A DNA stretch of 14,427 bases from Cyclobacteriaceae bacterium. Its GTDB lineage: Bacteria; Bacteroidota; Bacteroidia; Cytophagales; Cyclobacteriaceae. The DNA lies in the NCBI GenBank assembly GCA_025363495.1, contig JANYDR010000600.1, positions 1 through 14,427 on the forward strand, written 5' to 3'. Of this stretch, positions 1 through 6,613 are shown piece by piece. The number at the start of each line of letters is the position of its first letter. Position 1 is the stretch's first letter. The notes beneath the pieces are model-generated. The model made no database searches and was not told the DNA's origin. It saw only the letters and a list, made by a program, of their open reading frames with translations. The translations under genes and the position numbers were made by a program.

Positions 1-1008
1 ATCGAGCCAGTCTTTTCTGTTTGGAAAATCCCACGTGAGAAAAAATTGCAACTCCTTCGTTTCATTAGGGCCGAGATTAACTTTTACTGACAGTGCTGAC
101 CGTGGGTTGTCAATCTTCTTTTGAAATGTAGTGTCGTTGAAAATGCCATCATCAGAAAAATCATCCCACAAATCATTCATGTTCACATTCCAGCCTTTTG
201 GATCAAGTTCAGTGCGATAACTGATGTTGTAACCCTTGTTAACTTCGGAAGTTGTCAGTGCCATCGTCCCCCACGCATCTGAGTTTTTATCTACACTGTC
301 AGAAGACATGAAAATTCCGGAAAGGGAACCTGTTTTCCTGAAAACGTTTTTATTCTTTTTAGTTCCGATAGGATAAAGCATTTTATTAAAATCCGATATT
401 TCATATTTCGAACCATCCATGCCAATGAAATTATCCAGTGAGCCGGCCACCGCAACGGACAACCTTTTATTCGTTTTGTTTTTTATTTCATATCGTATGA
501 CAGCAACCGGAATACCACTCGATTCCGGATCACCCGGAATTAATGGATTGAAAACCTTTGCACGCACTGAAACCGGAAAGCCCGCATCATCCAAGTTTAC
601 GATTGCAAACGGGTAAGCAACATCAAAAGAAGCAGACTTAAATCTCGGCAGTCCGTGATTAGGACCAACACTCCCCTCCATTCCTTCATAGTCGGAAATG
701 GGTGTGGGTCCCATAAGCGCTTTTGATATTTTACTTCCGGCCCCATCATCTGTAAAAATCATAAAGCAAGGAGCCTGCTTGGGGGTAGTTGCCCCATAAT
801 ATCCCTTGCCCGGTTTATTCATTATCTCAACATCCTTCCACTGACCGTTGCCACCAAGTGATATCGTGCCCGTACCAACCCCACCTACAGGCATAGCAAT
901 CCGACCAAGAAATGCTTCATCGTAATGCTTGAGCACCGGCCATTCTTTATTTTGTGAATACCCTACAAGTGCCGCGAGAAAAAACAATGCAATGAGATAT
1001 CCTTTCAT
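1..1008 (-). CDS. Secreted GH116-family glycoside hydrolase (GBA2-type N-terminal domain), 3' part beyond window
   Basis: The reverse strand is open without a stop from the ATG at 1008 to the window edge (336 codons). The protein begins with a signal peptide of about 18 residues (MKGYLIALFFLAALVGYSQ). It is followed by RIAMPVGGVGTGTISLGG (about 36-53) and WKDVEIMNKP, which match the opening of the N-terminal beta-sandwich domain of GH116 (non-lysosomal glucosylceramidase/beta-glucosidase type, formerly DUF608). The catalytic (alpha/alpha)6 domain with its acid/base and nucleophile would lie beyond the left edge, so activity and substrate cannot be judged. The signal peptide points to the periplasm or outside. 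There is no clear Shine-Dalgarno site. A candidate ECF-type promoter lies 25-50 bp upstream, and a hairpin separates this gene from the anti-sigma gene on the same strand. The fold family is fairly sure; the substrate is unknown. Confidence 0.8.
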   Translation of the reverse strand, partial: MKGYLIALFFLAALVGYSQNKEWPVLKHYDEAFLGRIAMPVGGVGTGTISLGGNGQWKDVEIMNKPGKGYYGATTPKQAPCFMIFTDDGAGSKISKALMGPTPISDYEGMEGSVGPNHGLPRFKSASFDVAYPFAIVNLDDAGFPVSVRAKVFNPLIPGDPESSGIPVAVIRYEIKNKTNKRLSVAVAGSLDNFIGMDGSKYEISDFNKMLYPIGTKKNKNVFRKTGSLSGIFMSSDSVDKNSDAWGTMALTTSEVNKGYNISYRTELDPKGWNVNMNDLWDDFSDDGIFNDTTFQKKIDNPRSALSVKVNLGPNETKELQFFLTWDFPNRKDWLD

Positions 1009-1030
1009 ATGTTATTGATTTATGCGTTGA

Positions 1031-1058
1031 AACACGAAGGAATTTAAGAATGGGTTTT
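1031..1058 (-). promoter_or_regulatory. Candidate ECF-sigma promoter of the GH116 gene
   Basis: On the reverse strand AAC (1056-1054) and CGTG (1036-1033) are separated by 17 bases. The sequence around them (AACCCATTC..., CGTGTTTCA) closely resembles the site upstream of the ECF sigma gene: 22 of 29 aligned positions match from AAC to the final CA. A transcript would start near 1026, about 18 bases before the ATG. AAC-N16/17-CGT is the general form of ECF promoters; the assignment to this sigma factor is inference. Confidence 0.5.
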
Positions 1059-1090
1059 TGAGTGGGTTGCAGATTAGATGCAATCCATTA

Positions 1091-1117
1091 CAAAATAGTA
1101 ATCTAACCGTAGATTAC
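1091..1117 (-). terminator. Hairpin terminator candidate after the sigma/anti-sigma operon
   Basis: A perfect 8-bp stem (GTAATCTA / TAGATTAC) with a 4-base loop spans 1098-1117. On the reverse strand it is followed at once by TATTTTG. It begins 27 bp past the stop codon at 1144. The stem is AT-rich, so termination would be modest. Its place between the anti-sigma gene and the GH116 promoter fits a transcription-unit boundary. Confidence 0.5.
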
Positions 1118-1143
1118 CTTCCGGAATTATATAAAAGGAAGTT

Positions 1144-2502
1144 TCAGCGCAAATTAAACCAATAGGCTGTGCGCAGTCCGAAAAGCTGCATTCCGGATTT
1201 TTCATTTCCTACCGCGGAGAGGCTTTTCTCATAGAAAACAGAGGCCTCCAGCTTGTTCTTCTCTTTCATTTGTCTGGTAAGTCCAAGAGATATGGAACTG
1301 GTATTGCCATAGAAATAGCGATCGTCATATTGCTTATATGAATCTACCAAATGGGGACTTGAGCCAGAGCTTCCATTAGGGTAGTAATTTCCTTTGTTGT
1401 TAAAATCGTAACCACACTCATACTCCTGTAGAACGGAGAAGTAAGGAGTATATCCAACCCGGACAAAGGCCTGACTTTTTTCCGAAATCCATTGTCTGTA
1501 TTTCAGAGCTATAGGAGTTGACAATAAGGTGTTTTCAATTCTGCCATTATTGATCGTGCCAAGGCTAGGATCTTCGTTGGGGAATGTGACGTTTTGAAAG
1601 TCATCCCTGTCCCTAAACCTGACAGAAGTCTTGAAATAATCTATGCCTGTCTCAAAACTGAGGCTTGGTGATACTACCCAATCAGCTACAACTCCAATGC
1701 GTGGTGTAATCAATCCATCACCTTTTGAAAAAATTCCCTGGACTAAATCAACATGTGGTGCAAGGTTAATCCCGATACCCTTTGAATAGTATTTCTCCAA
1801 TGCCTTCCGGGTCTTTGATGACACCGTATTATGTTTTTCGATTTTCTCAACCTTCGCAGTATACGCATCGGATTCCGGTGCAGCACTAAAATTTTTGAGA
1901 CTCGACTCCGGTGAAGGATACACTTCGGCAATCCGGGCTTGACTATAGTCCGTTAATCCACCGTAAGGTGAACTTACACGATCCGGAGATACCAAATAAG
2001 CTTTTTCATTCTCAACGACAAGCATTCCTTTATGGAGAAGTGTTTCATAAAGTCCCGGAGAAAGATCGCTAACAGGACCAAGAGCAATCATATTTTTATT
2101 CCTGCTCGTGGCTAACCCAGGCTTATTACTCTTATTAGTAAGTGATGCAGAGGAATTTTTCATCGACGCTGAATCAGGAACAATAACTATCTTCGATTGA
2201 GTCTCAAGGTGATGTATTACAGTTGTCAGAGAATCAATTACCTGTTGTTCTTTACTCTTTAGTGAAATATTCTTATTGGCTCCCTCTTTATTAGCAGGCC
2301 AAAAAAGATAAGCATTAATAAAAGTAAAGAGCGTTAACGAGGCCGCTGCCAGATAATATGTAAAGTTTGTTTGATACCATGGCACCGTTCTGAATGCAGC
2401 AAGCCTTTCATGGAAACCTTCCAAAGCAGACGGATCAAAGGATGAATCTTCATATCCATCCAGCTTATCCTTTATAAACTTATCAAAGCTATGATCATCC
2501 AT
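1144..2502 (-). CDS. Putative dual-membrane-spanning anti-sigma factor (cytoplasmic head, TM helix, C-terminal outer-membrane beta-barrel)
   Basis: The ATG at 2502 (MDDHSFDKFI) is preferred over the in-frame ATG at 2526. It sits about 6 bases after GGAG and overlaps the end of the sigma gene by 8 bp (ATGGATGA), which suggests translational coupling. The product is 452 residues. Residues 1-46 form an acidic/charged cytoplasmic head. One hydrophobic helix lies at about 48-68 (YYLAAASLTLFTFINAYLFW). A helical, coiled-coil-like stretch follows (about 78-105), then a Ser/Asn-rich periplasmic region. From about 242 to the end there are alternating aromatic/polar strands typical of an 8-10 stranded barrel, ending in AYWFNLR. 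Position and layout match the dual-membrane anti-sigma factors (Dma) described in Bacteroides, which bind the sigma factor with the N-terminus and sense the outer membrane with the barrel. I see no zinc-binding motif. Anti-sigma activity is inferred, not visible directly. Confidence 0.7.
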   Translation of the reverse strand: MDDHSFDKFIKDKLDGYEDSSFDPSALEGFHERLAAFRTVPWYQTNFTYYLAAASLTLFTFINAYLFWPANKEGANKNISLKSKEQQVIDSLTTVIHHLETQSKIVIVPDSASMKNSSASLTNKSNKPGLATSRNKNMIALGPVSDLSPGLYETLLHKGMLVVENEKAYLVSPDRVSSPYGGLTDYSQARIAEVYPSPESSLKNFSAAPESDAYTAKVEKIEKHNTVSSKTRKALEKYYSKGIGINLAPHVDLVQGIFSKGDGLITPRIGVVADWVVSPSLSFETGIDYFKTSVRFRDRDDFQNVTFPNEDPSLGTINNGRIENTLLSTPIALKYRQWISEKSQAFVRVGYTPYFSVLQEYECGYDFNNKGNYYPNGSSGSSPHLVDSYKQYDDRYFYGNTSSISLGLTRQMKEKNKLEASVFYEKSLSAVGNEKSGMQLFGLRTAYWFNLR

Positions 2503-3064
2503 TTTGCTCCACGTTACCACTATCATAATCGAACTCCTGACCTAGTGCTTTCTTCAATTTGACACGTGCTGTATTTAAATTCGATTTAGAAGTTCCCTCA
2601 CTTATATTTAATTTCTGTGCTATTTCTGCATGCTTGTAACCCTCCAGGCAATACAAGTTGAAAACCATCCGGTAAGAAGGAGGTAATTCCTGAATGGCTT
2701 TCAGTATAACCTCTTCCGATAAACTACTCAATACTTCAGCTGATAAATGCTCGTTCTTAACATATGAAATATCCACGTTGTCGTAATGCTTCTCATTTCT
2801 CCTAAAGTGATCAATAGAAGCATTGGTCATAATACGCCGAAGCCAACCTTTAAAAGAAAGTCCTGGATTATATTTATCGAGGTTAGTCATGATTTTAAAA
2901 AATCCATCATTCAAAATCTCCACCGCCTCGTCCCTTGATCTTGCGTAACGCAAACAAACACCCATAGCAAAGCCGTAAAACTGTTTATACAGTTTATCCT
3001 GGCTTTTCCGGTCTCCTTTCCGGCAAGCACTTAAAAGATCCTGAAGATTGTGATCTTCGATAAT
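2495..3064 (-). CDS. ECF (sigma-70 family, group IV) RNA polymerase sigma factor, probable ATT start
   Basis: The protein directs RNA polymerase to a specialised set of promoters. The sigma-2 region includes KLYKQFYGFAMGVCLRYA, EAVEILNDGFFKI and SFKGWLRRIMTNASIDHFRR. The sigma-4 helix-turn-helix includes LPPSYRMVFNLYCLEGYKHA and EIAQKLNISEGTSKSNL. The first ATG (2965) would cut into helix 1 of sigma-2, but the frame continues open upstream to a TAA at 3076-3074. The added residues (IEDHNLQDLLSACRKGD, RKSQDKLYKQFYGFA) look like a normal ECF N-terminus. That extension holds no ATG or GTG, and no TTG in frame, so ATT at 3064 is my best guess, giving 189 residues. ATC at 3061 is the alternative. 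The gene overlaps the downstream barrel/anti-sigma gene by 8 bp. A promoter of ECF type lies about 40-65 bp upstream, suggesting autoregulation. The sigma call is very safe; the start is not. Confidence 0.93.
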   Translation of the reverse strand: MIEDHNLQDLLSACRKGDRKSQDKLYKQFYGFAMGVCLRYARSRDEAVEILNDGFFKIMTNLDKYNPGLSFKGWLRRIMTNASIDHFRRNEKHYDNVDISYVKNEHLSAEVLSSLSEEVILKAIQELPPSYRMVFNLYCLEGYKHAEIAQKLNISEGTSKSNLNTARVKLKKALGQEFDYDSGNVEQNG

Positions 3065-3100
3065 GGGGTTGGTTTAGGTCACATTAAACCCACTTAATGC

Positions 3101-3128
3101 AACACGGTGCAAGTTATGAAAGGGTTGG
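3101..3128 (-). promoter_or_regulatory. Candidate autoregulatory ECF-sigma promoter of the sigma/anti-sigma operon
   Basis: On the reverse strand CCAAC (3128-3124) is followed after exactly 17 bases by CGTG (3106-3103), in the context CGTGTTGCA. The predicted start site is near 3095, about 30 bases before the proposed ATT start codon. The element is nearly the same as the one before the GH116 gene and shares CCAAC-N17-CGTG with the divergent site at 3156-3183. Confidence 0.5.
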
Positions 3129-3155
3129 TCGCAAAAAGAAATAAACAGATACCAA

Positions 3156-3183
3156 CCAACTAAATCTGACGACTCCGCGTGAT
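3156..3183 (+). promoter_or_regulatory. Candidate ECF-sigma promoter of the divergent redox/envelope operon
   Basis: CCAAC (3156-3160) and CGTG (3178-3181) are separated by 17 bases on the forward strand. The expected start site, near 3189, is about 22 bases before the ATG at 3212. The spacer itself resembles the other two sites only weakly, so this copy is the least certain of the three. It lies back to back with the sigma gene promoter in the 147-bp divergent intergenic region 3065-3211. Confidence 0.4.
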
Positions 3184-3211
3184 AGCATCAAGTCATGTAA
3201 TCTGGCCCTGA

Positions 3212-3949
3212 ATGAATAACGCACCAAAAATTTTTTTACTAATTTTTCTATTCTCTTTCTCTCCCACCATCATTTACGGTCAGGATCCGGATTCTGTCAA
3301 ATCTGATCCGAATACTGAAATGAAAACTTTGCTGTCGTTACCTAAACTTCCTAAACTGAATTCCCTCGGTTTTTATCTTGTGCCCGAATATCAGTATGGC
3401 AGACTTGCAGGACAATTTACTTCAATGGGTGGCGGCTCTGCGATGGTCGTATTAAATAAATCTATATCAGTTGGTTTAAGTGGCTACTCAACTTTCCATA
3501 ACTTCACACCCTCAGAGATCAGCACAAACCATGACCTTCAGTTAAGGACGCAGTTTGGTGGTGCGAAAATCGAGTATACCTTAAATCCAAATAATGCAAT
3601 CCATTTTTCCTTTCCCTTATTAATTGGAGGTGGTCGCGCCAGTATTGATTCAGCAGGAAGAGGAAGAGGTCACGATAATCGTGGTCCATTCACACGATAC
3701 GGTGGTCCTCCTGGGAATCAGGTTTCATTTTTTCTTGTTCAACCCGGAGTTAATATTGAAGCAAATCTATTGCGATTTGTAAAGGTGTTTACTGGTGTCA
3801 GTTATCGCATAGTGTCAGGCGGTGAGAGCAGATCATCAACAAATTTATTACCTGGGCCGCCTTACCTCGGCCAGTTACAAGGAATATCGTTTAATGCAGG
3901 TATTAAGATCGGTTTAGATTTTCAATTGCATCGTAAAAGAAATCAGTAA
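3212..3949 (+). CDS. Secreted outer-membrane beta-barrel-like protein, unknown function
   Basis: The 245-residue product starts with a signal peptide of about 23 residues (LLIFLFSFSPTIIYG|Q). The rest consists of alternating hydrophobic/polar strands (LGFYLVPEYQYG, MVVLNKSISVGLSGYS, GGAKIEYTL, AIHFSFPLLIGGG, VKVFTGVSYRI, GISFNAGIKIGLDFQL), the usual look of a small Bacteroidota outer-membrane barrel. A Gly/Arg-rich segment at about 147-168 (GRGRGHDNRGPFTRYGGPPG) would be an extracellular loop. I do not recognise a named family. It is the first gene of a five-gene operon: the next gene starts 2 bp after its stop. Its place opposite the sigma/anti-sigma operon suggests it is made in response to the same envelope signal. 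A soluble periplasmic beta-sandwich cannot be ruled out. Confidence 0.7.
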   Translation: MNNAPKIFLLIFLFSFSPTIIYGQDPDSVKSDPNTEMKTLLSLPKLPKLNSLGFYLVPEYQYGRLAGQFTSMGGGSAMVVLNKSISVGLSGYSTFHNFTPSEISTNHDLQLRTQFGGAKIEYTLNPNNAIHFSFPLLIGGGRASIDSAGRGRGHDNRGPFTRYGGPPGNQVSFFLVQPGVNIEANLLRFVKVFTGVSYRIVSGGESRSSTNLLPGPPYLGQLQGISFNAGIKIGLDFQLHRKRNQ

Positions 3950-3951
3950 TT

Positions 3952-4368
3952 ATGAATAGAAAGGAATTTATTCAACAGGTTGGAGCTGGGGTTGCTGTCT
4001 TACTAGTGCCTGCATGTTTTGGGGGTCTGTCGGGCTGTAGTAATTCAGGTTCCTATCCTGCTGCCCCTACTAATGTTGACTTTACTCTCGATGTATCTTC
4101 CGGAGCACTTGCTTCCAATGGCGGTTATCTTGTATCAAACGGAATCGTCATTGCCAGAACTACATCAGGAACTTTTCTTGCTGTTTCGGCGGCGTGTACT
4201 CATGAAGGAACTACAGTGGAATATATCAGTGCAAAGAGCTATTTTTATTGCCCGCGTCATGGCGCCACGTTCAGTTCCGGTGGTCAGGTTACCGGAGGGC
4301 CCGCTACAAAGGCTCTCGTAACATATAACACCGCATTAACTGGCACATCACTTAGAGTTTTTTCCTAA
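3952..4368 (+). CDS. Rieske-type [2Fe-2S] lipoprotein
   Basis: The 138-residue protein has an export signal ending in the lipobox LSGC (Cys29), so it is probably anchored as a lipoprotein. The start MNRKEF is Tat-like, but the arginine pair is not complete. The Rieske cluster ligands are plain: Cys82-x-His84 (ACTHEGTTVEY) and Cys100-x-x-His103 (FYCPRHGATF), spaced as in small Rieske domains. A GPATKALVTY stretch closes the domain. There is no partner oxygenase or cytochrome b domain, so the protein is a stand-alone periplasmic electron carrier. It lies between a barrel protein (2 bp upstream) and a cytochrome c lipoprotein (12 bp downstream), so it could pass electrons to that haem. The lone Rieske domain could instead be the ferredoxin-like part of an oxygenase, but no oxygenase is nearby. 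Length is normal for the type. Confidence 0.92.
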   Translation: MNRKEFIQQVGAGVAVLLVPACFGGLSGCSNSGSYPAAPTNVDFTLDVSSGALASNGGYLVSNGIVIARTTSGTFLAVSAACTHEGTTVEYISAKSYFYCPRHGATFSSGGQVTGGPATKALVTYNTALTGTSLRVFS

Positions 4369-4380
4369 AGGAAATTTAAA

Positions 4381-4866
4381 ATGAGAAAGCAAGCTCCTTT
4401 ATTTTTGACTTTCGTGGTCTTTGCTGCATTGGTGATTTCTGTCGCCTCATGCGTAAACGACAATCTCGAATCCCTGGCTCCTAAAAAATCTACGGATTCA
4501 ACTACATCCTCTTCTTCCAGCGCTACGACAACCACTACAACAACCACACCTGTAACTACGACGCCAGTTACCACTACACCGATCACTACCACGCCCACAA
4601 CAGGGACAACTACCCCTGTGGTAACCAGTACAGTTTCATTTGCAAAAGATATTAAGCCAATTTTAAACAAATATCAATGTGCGAGTTGCCATGGAAGTGC
4701 CTATGCATCTTATAGCGGAGCGAGCAGCCTGGGTAAGAGTGGCCAATTGTATGGTACAATGTCATGGTCCAATGGCTATAAGAAAATGCCTCCTGGTCAA
4801 AGGGCCACAACCGCAGAACTTGCGTTAATATCAACGTGGATCAAAGACGGAACACTTAACAACTAA
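4381..4866 (+). CDS. Monohaem c-type cytochrome lipoprotein with Thr-rich linker
   Basis: The start follows a good ribosome site (AAAGGAAA, 7-14 bp upstream). The signal peptide ends in the lipobox VASC (Cys24). Residues 39-84 form a low-complexity Ser/Thr/Pro linker (repeats of TTTP, TTTPVTT), which would lift the haem domain off the membrane and may be O-glycosylated. The haem c site is CASCH (Cys100, Cys103, His104), and Met136 in KKMPPGQ is the likely sixth ligand. The domain resembles small periplasmic cytochromes with an FAKDIKPILNKYQCASCHG start, a group common in Bacteroidota and Planctomycetes. It is probably the redox partner of the Rieske lipoprotein just upstream. No catalytic domain is fused to it, so its role is electron transfer or sensing; the final acceptor is unknown. 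Confidence 0.92.
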   Translation: MRKQAPLFLTFVVFAALVISVASCVNDNLESLAPKKSTDSTTSSSSSATTTTTTTTPVTTTPVTTTPITTTPTTGTTTPVVTSTVSFAKDIKPILNKYQCASCHGSAYASYSGASSLGKSGQLYGTMSWSNGYKKMPPGQRATTAELALISTWIKDGTLNN

Positions 4867-4877
4867 AGGCCTCTAAC

Positions 4878-5432
4878 TTGAATAAAATATTATTGTCAGC
4901 ATTTCTAATCCTTGGATTCCAAGCTGGCGCACAACCCATTTACATGTCAACTTCTTCCAAGGTGTCATTTTTTGCCGGCACGCCCGTGGAAGATATTGAT
5001 GCTGTCAACTCCAAATCACTCAGCTTTCTAAATATTACAACAGGAGAAGTTACGATAAGCATTCCCAATAAAGAATTTCATTTTAAACGTTCCTTGATGG
5101 AAGAGCATTTTAATGAGAATTATATAGAATCTGAAAAATATCCTAAAAGTGAATTCAAGGGAAAGATCAATGATGTTCAGAAAATTGATCTTGCCTCAAA
5201 AGATCCCATGGCAATAACTATTACTGGCGTACTAACGGTTCATGGAGTTCAAAAGGAAAGAACTCTCAACGTCACGTTGCGCATACACGATGGAAAAATT
5301 GAAGGCGAAACTAAATTTGACATTCCACTAGCTGATCACAATATAGAACGCCCCAAAATCCTGTGGGAAAAAATGGCCGAGAATGTATCCGTAACCTCCC
5401 TATTTACCTATGAACCTTACAACAAAAAGTAG
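4878..5432 (+). CDS. YceI-family secreted lipid/isoprenoid-binding protein
   Basis: The reading frame begins with TTG at 4878 (AAAGG about 8 bp upstream). The next Met is within the mature protein, so TTG is the only start that keeps the 19-residue signal peptide (MNKILLSAFLILGFQAGAQ). The 165-residue mature part has the YceI lipocalin-like pattern: SKVSFFAGTPVEDIDAVNSK, HFNENYIESEKYPKSEFKGK, ITGVLTVHGVQKERTLNVTL and FDIPLADHNIERP. YceI proteins bind polyisoprenoids or amphiphiles in the periplasm, and many are co-encoded with cytochromes. The gene overlaps the next one by 23 bp, so the two are probably co-translated. The ligand is unknown; a quinone-like or isoprenoid molecule shuttling to the redox proteins next door is a guess from context. 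Confidence 0.88.
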   Translation: MNKILLSAFLILGFQAGAQPIYMSTSSKVSFFAGTPVEDIDAVNSKSLSFLNITTGEVTISIPNKEFHFKRSLMEEHFNENYIESEKYPKSEFKGKINDVQKIDLASKDPMAITITGVLTVHGVQKERTLNVTLRIHDGKIEGETKFDIPLADHNIERPKILWEKMAENVSVTSLFTYEPYNKK

Positions 5433-6324
5433 TTTTGTCACCTTCCTATTGGTCACTCTGACACTAACGAATTCTTTTTCACAAGACCTGGACGAATTGA
5501 TGAAAAAGAATGAGCGTCCCGAAACCAGCTACGCAACGGCAACCTTCAAGGGCACGCGTCTTATTCACGGTCATTCAATTGAAGCTCCTGCAAAGGGTGT
5601 CTTACAATTAATGTTCTCCCATCGGTTTGGTACACTGGAAGACCCTCTTTATACATTCCTTGGGATGAACCAGGCTTCGATCCGCTTTGGATTTGATTAT
5701 GGGATCAGCAACAAATTGTCTGTTGGACTCGGCAGAAGTAGTGGCCTTGGCGGAACCTTGCCTCCACCCACATATGATTTTTATGTGAAGTATAAACTGT
5801 TAACACAATCAACAGGAGCTGTCAACATGCCGGTGAGTATTTCTCTCGTTGGCGCTTTTGCAATTGATACAGAACATTGGCCCAACGACGGAGTTGTGAG
5901 AACGGACAACGATAGACTTTCTTATACAGGTCAAATTCTGATTGCAAGAAAGTTCAACGAGAAATTTTCATTGCAATTGATGCCAACCGTTGTCCATCGT
6001 AACCTTACTGATTCTCCAGACCAGTTGAATACATTAGTCGCCCTTGGAATTGGGGGAAGACTGAAACTATCCAAGCGGACTGCCTTGACTGCGGAATATT
6101 ATTTTAACAAACCAAACAGCCTCGGAGCAGGGTATTATGATCCGGTGGCGATAGGTTTTGATATTGATACCGGAGGGCACGTGTTTCAGATCATGCTAAC
6201 TAATTCACCCGGACTTATTGAACCCCAGTTTCTTGGACGCACTTCAACTAATTTCTTTGACGGACCAAAAGCAATCCGGTTGGGATTTAATTTTAGTAGA
6301 GTGTTTACGGTGAAGAAGAGCTGA
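5410..6324 (+). CDS. Outer-membrane beta-barrel protein, DUF5777-like
   Basis: The 304-residue product starts inside the 3' end of the YceI gene, 23 bp before that gene's stop. Its signal peptide is about 25 residues (FLLVTLTLTNSFSQ|D). The mature start TATFKGTRLIHGHSIEAPAK, then LQLMFSHRFG and LGMNQASIRFGFDYGI, recalls the DUF5777 barrel family, which is often found beside YceI and cytochrome genes in Bacteroidota; I recognise it by eye only. Amphipathic strands run to the end, which finishes RLGFNFSRVFTVKKS. It is the last gene of the operon and could provide an outer-membrane channel or docking site for the redox proteins. No transport or enzyme motif is visible. A long imperfect inverted repeat follows the stop codon. 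Confidence 0.78.
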   Translation: MNLTTKSSFVTFLLVTLTLTNSFSQDLDELMKKNERPETSYATATFKGTRLIHGHSIEAPAKGVLQLMFSHRFGTLEDPLYTFLGMNQASIRFGFDYGISNKLSVGLGRSSGLGGTLPPPTYDFYVKYKLLTQSTGAVNMPVSISLVGAFAIDTEHWPNDGVVRTDNDRLSYTGQILIARKFNEKFSLQLMPTVVHRNLTDSPDQLNTLVALGIGGRLKLSKRTALTAEYYFNKPNSLGAGYYDPVAIGFDIDTGGHVFQIMLTNSPGLIEPQFLGRTSTNFFDGPKAIRLGFNFSRVFTVKKS

Positions 6325-6613
6325 GTATCTGTTGCCGGTTGCCAGTTACCTGTTACCGGTGTCGAGGTTTATTCATGGATCTAAATTTGAAATAAATTAT
6401 TTTCAATAGTTGCTGTCCCGGAATCCGGCAACAGGTAACTGGCAACAGGCTACGCAAATTCCCACTAAAATAGTCGACTAACCTTCTGCCCTTTATTTCA
6501 ATCGATGCCGGAAAATTCTTTTGGCTTAGAAAACGGTTACGGAATACTCTCCTGTTTCAAATACCACCTCAAATAATTAAGTTCGGTGTTTAGTACATAT
6601 TACAAAATATTAT
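6325..6613. other. Intergenic region, 289 bp, with REP-like repeat and an undefined promoter
   Basis: No open frame of note occurs here. The left half holds the inverted heptamer repeat at 6331-6450. The right half (about 6460-6613) should hold the promoter of the oxidase/aminotransferase operon. I see AT-rich sequence but no exact copy of the Bacteroidota TAnnTTTG box and no AAC-N17-CGTG site. Confidence 0.5.
6331..6450. repeat. Imperfect inverted repeat built from GTTRCCN heptamers (REP-like)
   Basis: The left arm 6334-6359 and right arm 6425-6450 are reverse complements at 24 of 26 positions, with a 65-base spacer. The left arm (6331-6358) is itself four tandem heptamers: GTTGCCG, GTTGCCA, GTTACCT, GTTACCG. 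The right arm contains three such units on the other strand. It starts 6 bp after the end of the barrel gene. It looks like a repetitive extragenic palindrome rather than an intrinsic terminator, because the spacer is long and there is no T-run. Confidence 0.75.

Noticed and set aside
419..616. Forward frame inside the GH116 gene
   Set aside because: It lies antisense to a well-supported coding frame and shows no protein family features.
2495..2965. Sigma factor starting at the first ATG (MGVCLRY)
   Set aside because: It would remove helix 1 of sigma-2, while the upstream in-frame residues look like a proper ECF N-terminus.
3952..4050. Tat signal on the Rieske lipoprotein
   Set aside because: Only NRKEF is present, without a twin arginine; the lipobox is clear, so export route is left open.
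4365..4670. Valine-rich reverse-strand frame opposite the cytochrome gene
   Set aside because: It is the complement of the Thr-codon repeat; low complexity, no family features.
6460..6613. Bacteroidota TAnnTTTG promoter before the oxidase gene (TATTATTTG)
   Set aside because: The spacing inside the box is wrong, so it was not annotated as a promoter.
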